Of a stretch of DNA of 9,107 nt, positions 6,380 to 9,107 are shown piece by piece. The translations under genes were made by a program, and so were the position numbers. Source of the DNA: an uncultured Coriobacteriaceae bacterium (GTDB lineage Bacteria > Actinomycetota > Coriobacteriia > Coriobacteriales > QAMH01). The DNA lies in contig USOR01000029.1 of the NCBI GenBank assembly GCA_900556425.1, positions 1-9,107 of the forward strand, written 5' to 3'. Every line of letters begins with the position of its first letter. The first letter of the stretch is position 1. Under the pieces are notes generated by a model that saw only the letters and a program-made list of their open reading frames with translations, ran no database searches and was not told where the DNA came from.

Positions 6380-6547
6380 ATGGCCGTAACTGTGAACGAG
6401 GATACCTGCATCGCCTGTGGCGCTTGCGCAGATGCCTGCCCCGTCGACGCGATCACCATCGCCGATCATGCCGTGGTCAATGCCGATGAGTGCATCGATT
6501 GCGGCTCCTGCGTCTCCGTGTGCCCGACCGATTCGCTGAGCCTCTAA
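6380..6547 (+). CDS. 2[4Fe-4S] ferredoxin, clostridial type
   Basis: This 55-residue soluble electron carrier is too short for many gene finders. It has two cluster-binding motifs: CIACGACADACP with cysteines 10, 13, 16 and 20, and CIDCGSCVSVCP with cysteines 38, 41, 44 and 48. Each is CX2CX2CX3C followed by proline, and as in the family each cluster takes three cysteines from one motif and one from the other. Length and symmetry match low-potential bacterial ferredoxins of anaerobes, which serve pyruvate:ferredoxin oxidoreductase, hydrogenases and similar enzymes. A strong ribosome-binding site, AAGGAGGA at 6367-6374, lies 5 bases before the ATG. The gene seems monocistronic, with a promoter-like box at 6314 and a strong hairpin just after it. 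No partner enzyme is nearby, so its specific redox partner cannot be named. Confidence 0.95.
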   Translation: MAVTVNEDTCIACGACADACPVDAITIADHAVVNADECIDCGSCVSVCPTDSLSL

Positions 6548-6564
6548 GCATCAGGTACATGAGC

Positions 6565-6605
6565 AAGGGCTGTCGAGAGGGGTGAATCCTCTTTTGGCAG
6601 CCCTT
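6565..6605 (+). terminator. 18-bp RNA hairpin after the ferredoxin gene
   Basis: Bases 6565-6582 pair with 6588-6605 without a break as RNA (AAGGGCTG pairs with CAGCCCTT at the base), leaving a 5-base UGAAU loop. Four of the pairs are G.U wobbles, so the structure is specific to the plus-strand transcript. It begins 17 bases after the ferredoxin stop and ends 26 bases before the next ATG. There is no U-run after it, only a UUUU inside the 3' arm, so it is either a terminator lacking the U-tail or a processing or stability element. Confidence 0.6.
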
Positions 6606-6631
6606 CGTCATGTCCGAAGGTAATTACCCAT

Positions 6632-7966
6632 ATGAACACCGAGACAATTTCCATCGAATCGCTCGCGTACGGCGGTGATGGCGTGGGCCATCTTGCCGAT
6701 GGGCGCGTCGCCTTCGTCGCAGGGGGCTTTCCCGGTGACGAGTGCCAGGTCGAGTACGTGAATACTGACGACCGCTTCGTGCGCGCAAGGCTCGAGAACC
6801 TCGTCGAGGCGTCTCCCGAGCGCGTGCAGCCCCTGTGTCCCGAAGCCGCGAGCGGCAGGTGCGGGGGCTGTCCCTGGGCCGGCCTTGCCTACGACGCGCA
6901 GCTGCGCTGGAAGCGCCAGGCCGTTGTCGATGCGCTCGAACGCATCGCGCACATGGACGCCGCCTGGGTCGAGGCGCACGTGCCCACCTGCATCGCGAGC
7001 AAGCGCGAATGGCATTACCGCAACAAGGTCGAGTTCGAGGTCGGGCTCGACGTGGCGGGACGCTTCACACTCGGCATGCATGCACGTGGCGGCGACTTCA
7101 CGCCGATTTCGAGCTGTGCGCTCATCCCTGGCAAGTTCTCGCAGGCTCCCAAGGCACTTACGGGGGCGTTGCGCTTTGCCGCAGGGCAGGAGGACCTCGG
7201 CATCGAGCGTGTGGGCATCCGCGTTTCGACACGTACCAACGACGTCGAGGTTGCCCTTTGGACGAATACGGGGCGCTTTCCGCGTGCGCGCGTTGCGCAG
7301 GTGGTGGGCGAGAGCATGTCCGTGAAGGGCCTCGGTGTGACACGCGTGTTGCTCAAGGGCTCGGCAAAGGAGCGCAAGGTCGCCGGTGTCGAGTCGCTGC
7401 GGGGACGCGGGGCCTGGAACGAGGTCATCAATGGCATGAACATGCTCATTTCGGCGCCCTCGTTCTTCCAGGTGAACACGCCAGGTGCCGAGGTACTCAC
7501 GCGTCTCGTCTTCGAAGGGCTCCATCCCAACGGGCTCGATTACATGCTCGACCTCTACTCGGGGGCCGGCACCTTCACCTTGCCGTTTGCGCACGAGGTA
7601 CAGCGCGTTGCGGCGGTCGAGTCCGCTGGCTCGTCGGTGCGCGACTTGCGGCGCAATCTCGAGCGCAACAAGCTGGACGCCGATGTTATCGGGGGCGATG
7701 CCGCACGCGAGCTGAGCGGCCTGGGCGCACCCGACAAGGTCGTCGTCGATCCTCCACGCAGCGGCCTGGGCGAGAAGGCCATTCAGGGCCTGTGTGCAAG
7801 TGGCGCTCACGCAATTGCCTACGTGTCGTGCAATCCGACGACGCTTGCCCGCGATCTGGTCCAGCTCCAGGCAGGGGGCTACCAGGTGGAGCGCGTGACC
7901 CCAGTCGACATGTTTCCGCAAACCTATCATGTCGAGACGGTCGCGATTCTCACGAAGACGTCCTAG
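6632..7966 (+). CDS. rumA: 23S rRNA (uracil-5-)-methyltransferase, RumA/TrmA family
   Basis: This SAM-dependent enzyme methylates C5 of a uridine in 23S rRNA or, less likely, tRNA. An N-terminal TRAM-like RNA-binding region (about 1-60) is followed by the [4Fe-4S] cysteines C69, C77, C80 and C162, a pattern like E. coli RumA. YRNKVEF (129-135) and SFFQVN (277-282) are family landmarks. The methyltransferase core has SAM motif I DLYSGAGTFTLPFA (307-320), VDPPRSGL (372-379), the nucleophile C400 in YVSCNPTTLARDL, and E435 in HVETVAIL as general base. The 444-residue length is normal and all catalytic residues are present. The ribosome-binding site is weak (GAAGG at 6616-6620, 11 bases before the ATG), and there is little room for a promoter after the ferredoxin hairpin. 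tRNA-Arg follows 21 bases after the stop. Which uridine is modified cannot be told from sequence. Confidence 0.94.
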   Translation: MNTETISIESLAYGGDGVGHLADGRVAFVAGGFPGDECQVEYVNTDDRFVRARLENLVEASPERVQPLCPEAASGRCGGCPWAGLAYDAQLRWKRQAVVDALERIAHMDAAWVEAHVPTCIASKREWHYRNKVEFEVGLDVAGRFTLGMHARGGDFTPISSCALIPGKFSQAPKALTGALRFAAGQEDLGIERVGIRVSTRTNDVEVALWTNTGRFPRARVAQVVGESMSVKGLGVTRVLLKGSAKERKVAGVESLRGRGAWNEVINGMNMLISAPSFFQVNTPGAEVLTRLVFEGLHPNGLDYMLDLYSGAGTFTLPFAHEVQRVAAVESAGSSVRDLRRNLERNKLDADVIGGDAARELSGLGAPDKVVVDPPRSGLGEKAIQGLCASGAHAIAYVSCNPTTLARDLVQLQAGGYQVERVTPVDMFPQTYHVETVAILTKTS

Positions 7967-7969
7967 ATG

Positions 7970-7978
7970 TGGTAGATT
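7970..7978 (+). promoter_or_regulatory. possible extended -10 element for tRNA-Arg
   Basis: TGGTAGATT has the extended -10 pattern TGn followed by TAGATT (4 of 6 to consensus), just after the rumA stop. It would place a start near 7985, three bases before the tRNA. No clear -35 is seen, and read-through from rumA is an alternative. Confidence 0.35.
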
Positions 7979-7987
7979 TACAAACTG

Positions 7988-8064
7988 GTCCCCTTAGCTC
8001 AGCTGGATAGAGCGTTTGCCTCCGGAGCAAAAGGCCGCAGGTTCGAATCCTGTAGGGGGCACCA
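7988..8064 (+). tRNA. tRNA-Arg (anticodon CCG)
   Basis: Acceptor strands GTCCCCT (7988-7994) and AGGGGGC (8054-8060) pair with one T-G wobble, followed by discriminator A and an encoded CCA (8062-8064). D arm GCTC/GAGC, anticodon stem TTTGC/GCAAA around loop CTCCGGA, anticodon CCG at 8022-8024, and T arm GCAGG-TTCGAAT-CCTGT are all regular. It reads CGG arginine codons, which are common only in GC-rich genomes. Confidence 0.97.
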
Positions 8065-8073
8065 GAAAACCGC

Positions 8074-8103
8074 AGGCCAGGGGCTATTGCCGCTGGCCTT
8101 TTT
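8074..8103 (+). terminator. intrinsic terminator after tRNA-Arg
   Basis: AGGCCAG (8074-8080) pairs with CTGGCCT (8093-8099). The stem continues, after one G-G mismatch, as GGC/GCC around a TATT loop. A run of five T follows (8099-8103). This is a textbook Rho-independent terminator 10 bases after the tRNA 3' end. Confidence 0.9.
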
Positions 8104-8130
8104 GCCGTCTGTTCACTTATCGTCTAAAAT
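8102..8130 (+). promoter_or_regulatory. sigma-70-type promoter for the cyclophilin gene
   Basis: TTGCCG (8102-8107) and TAAAAT (8125-8130) are separated by exactly 17 bases and match consensus at 4 and 5 of 6 positions. The -35 begins inside the T-run of the preceding terminator. A start near 8137 gives a leader of about 39 bases ending in the AGGAGGA ribosome-binding site at 8166-8172. Confidence 0.6.
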
Positions 8131-8175
8131 CATAGAGTTTAGCAACTTCATCATGTACTACATTCAGGAGGAATC

Positions 8176-8706
8176 ATGGCTCTGTATACGCCGGAATATA
8201 AGCCCAATGGCAAGGAAGTCGCCATCATCACCACCGATGAGGGCACGATTCGCGTCCAGCTTCACGGCGAGGACGCACCCATCCACGTCGGCAACTTCGT
8301 CGAGCTCGCCCAGAAGGGCTTCTACGATGGCTTGAAGTTCCATCGCTATGTGCCGGGCTTCGTGATCCAGGGCGGCTGCCCCAATACGCGCGACATGTCC
8401 GCTGCCGACGTCGCCGCCGGCAAGAGCGGCCCCGAGGGCATGCCGGGTACCGGCAACCCCGGCTATTCCATCAAGGGCGAGTGGAAGACCAACCCCAACA
8501 ACTCGCACGAGGATGGCACTCTGGCAATGGCACGCAGCTCCATGCCCGATTCTGCTGGTAGCCAGTTCTACTTCTGCCTTGGCCCCCAGCACTTCCTCGA
8601 CACCGACTACACGGTTTTCGGCGACACCATCGAGGGCCTCGACGTCATCAGCAAGCTTCGCGCTGGTAGCGTCATCGAGAACATCACGATCGAGAACGCA
8701 GACTAG
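8176..8706 (+). CDS. ppiB: peptidyl-prolyl cis-trans isomerase, cyclophilin type (PpiB-like)
   Basis: This cyclophilin catalyses cis-trans isomerisation of X-Pro bonds and helps protein folding. With no signal peptide or lipobox it is cytoplasmic. The 176 residues contain the catalytic loop FHRYVPGFVIQGGCP (55-69) with R57, F62 and Q65, MARSS (118-122), SQFYF (129-133), and FLDTDYTVFG (140-149). By alignment with human cyclophilin A, the position of Trp121 is Phe140, a common bacterial substitution linked to low cyclosporin affinity, and His126 is Tyr145. The insertion around 70-115 with PGYSIKGEW is typical of bacterial forms. A strong promoter and the ribosome-binding site AGGAGGA precede it. 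The TPR gene begins 33 bases downstream with no terminator between, so the pair is probably one operon. Confidence 0.95.
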   Translation: MALYTPEYKPNGKEVAIITTDEGTIRVQLHGEDAPIHVGNFVELAQKGFYDGLKFHRYVPGFVIQGGCPNTRDMSAADVAAGKSGPEGMPGTGNPGYSIKGEWKTNPNNSHEDGTLAMARSSMPDSAGSQFYFCLGPQHFLDTDYTVFGDTIEGLDVISKLRAGSVIENITIENAD

Positions 8707-8739
8707 TAGGCGCACGTCTACCAAAGGGAGCTTTCCATC

Positions 8740-9107
8740 ATGAAAGTCGAGGTTTTCAAAGAGGCGCAGGAAGCCTATGCCAAGGGTGACTACAAGGCCG
8801 CCCTCGAGGGCTTCATCGCCTGCACGCATGACGTTGCAGGTCTTGCGCCCGCCGACCTCAGCAAGTTCTACCACCTCATTGGCAATTGCTACGTGAAGAG
8901 CAATGACCCGCGCTCTGCCGCCGAGTACTACCTCAAGGCACTCACGGGCAGTCCCGAGAAGCGCAGGCCGTCGCTCTACGTCAACTTGGGCACGGCGCTG
9001 CTGGGTACGAAGGATTACGAGAACGCGCTCGAGGCATTCGGGCGCGCGCTCGACTATCCCATCTACACGACGCCCTACAAGGCGTACGCCGGTATCGGTG
9101 CCGCGCA
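8740..9107 (+). CDS. tetratricopeptide repeat protein, 3' end outside the window
   Basis: The frame is open from the ATG at 8740 to the window edge, giving the first 122 residues. They are helical TPR-like repeats: AQEAYAKGDYKAALEGF near 9-25, FYHLIGNCYVKSNDPRSAAEYYLKAL split around 43-68, and SLYVNLGTALLGTKDYENALEAFGRAL around 77-103, each with the small-residue pattern of TPR helix pairs. TPR domains mediate protein-protein contacts; no catalytic domain is visible in this part, and no signal peptide or membrane segment. The ribosome-binding site AAAGGGAG (8723-8730) is 9 bases before the start. It probably shares a transcript with the cyclophilin, which suggests but does not prove a chaperone-related role. 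Later domains (FHA and others occur in such proteins) cannot be seen. Confidence 0.85.
   Translation, partial: MKVEVFKEAQEAYAKGDYKAALEGFIACTHDVAGLAPADLSKFYHLIGNCYVKSNDPRSAAEYYLKALTGSPEKRRPSLYVNLGTALLGTKDYENALEAFGRALDYPIYTTPYKAYAGIGAA

Noticed and set aside
6608..7930. 440-residue minus-strand open frame opposite rumA
   Set aside because: rumA carries all family motifs in the other strand; the antisense frame is rich in His, Arg and Ala as expected of a mirror frame.
8164..8874. 236-residue minus-strand open frame opposite the cyclophilin
   Set aside because: It covers a clear cyclophilin and the start of a TPR protein on the plus strand and has no support of its own.

Overview
The window is GC-rich, compact bacterial DNA with strong purine-rich ribosome-binding sites, GC-ending codons and short gaps. 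Gene content and codon style (GUG/UUG starts in use, a tRNA-Arg with anticodon CCG, a bifunctional PBP with an acidic low-complexity tail, a small 2[4Fe-4S] ferredoxin) fit a high-GC Actinomycetota, most likely an anaerobic gut Coriobacteriia. The phylum is an inference from style and the class is weaker; a database search would settle it.

Layout. 25-1979 (+): leuB (3-isopropylmalate dehydrogenase) overlaps galU (UTP-glucose-1-phosphate uridylyltransferase) by 4 bases. 1991-2140: an RNA hairpin, a possible -10 box and tRNA-Ser(UGA). 2178-3086 (+): a family 2 glycosyltransferase directly downstream of the tRNA with no terminator between. 3091-3145: a palindromic, REP-like element in the convergent gap. 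3152-6134 (-): a bifunctional class A penicillin-binding protein followed by a NagD-type HAD protein whose nucleophilic aspartate is replaced by alanine. 6135-6379: a divergent intergenic region with promoter-like boxes and a perfect inverted repeat. 6380-7966 (+): ferredoxin, a very long G.U-containing hairpin, then a RumA-type uracil-5 RNA methyltransferase. 7988-8103: tRNA-Arg(CCG) and a clear intrinsic terminator. 8176-9107 (+): a cytoplasmic cyclophilin and the start of a TPR protein that runs off the window.

The genes are mostly housekeeping: leucine synthesis, nucleotide sugar supply, cell-surface glycosylation and peptidoglycan synthesis, electron transfer, RNA modification and protein folding. 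galU, the glycosyltransferase and the PBP could form a loose cell-envelope neighbourhood, although they are not one operon. I saw no mobile element, CRISPR array, toxin-antitoxin pair, phage gene or obvious new multi-gene system. The most unusual points are the HAD protein lacking its nucleophile, the strand-specific hairpins without U-tracts, and the REP-like palindrome.
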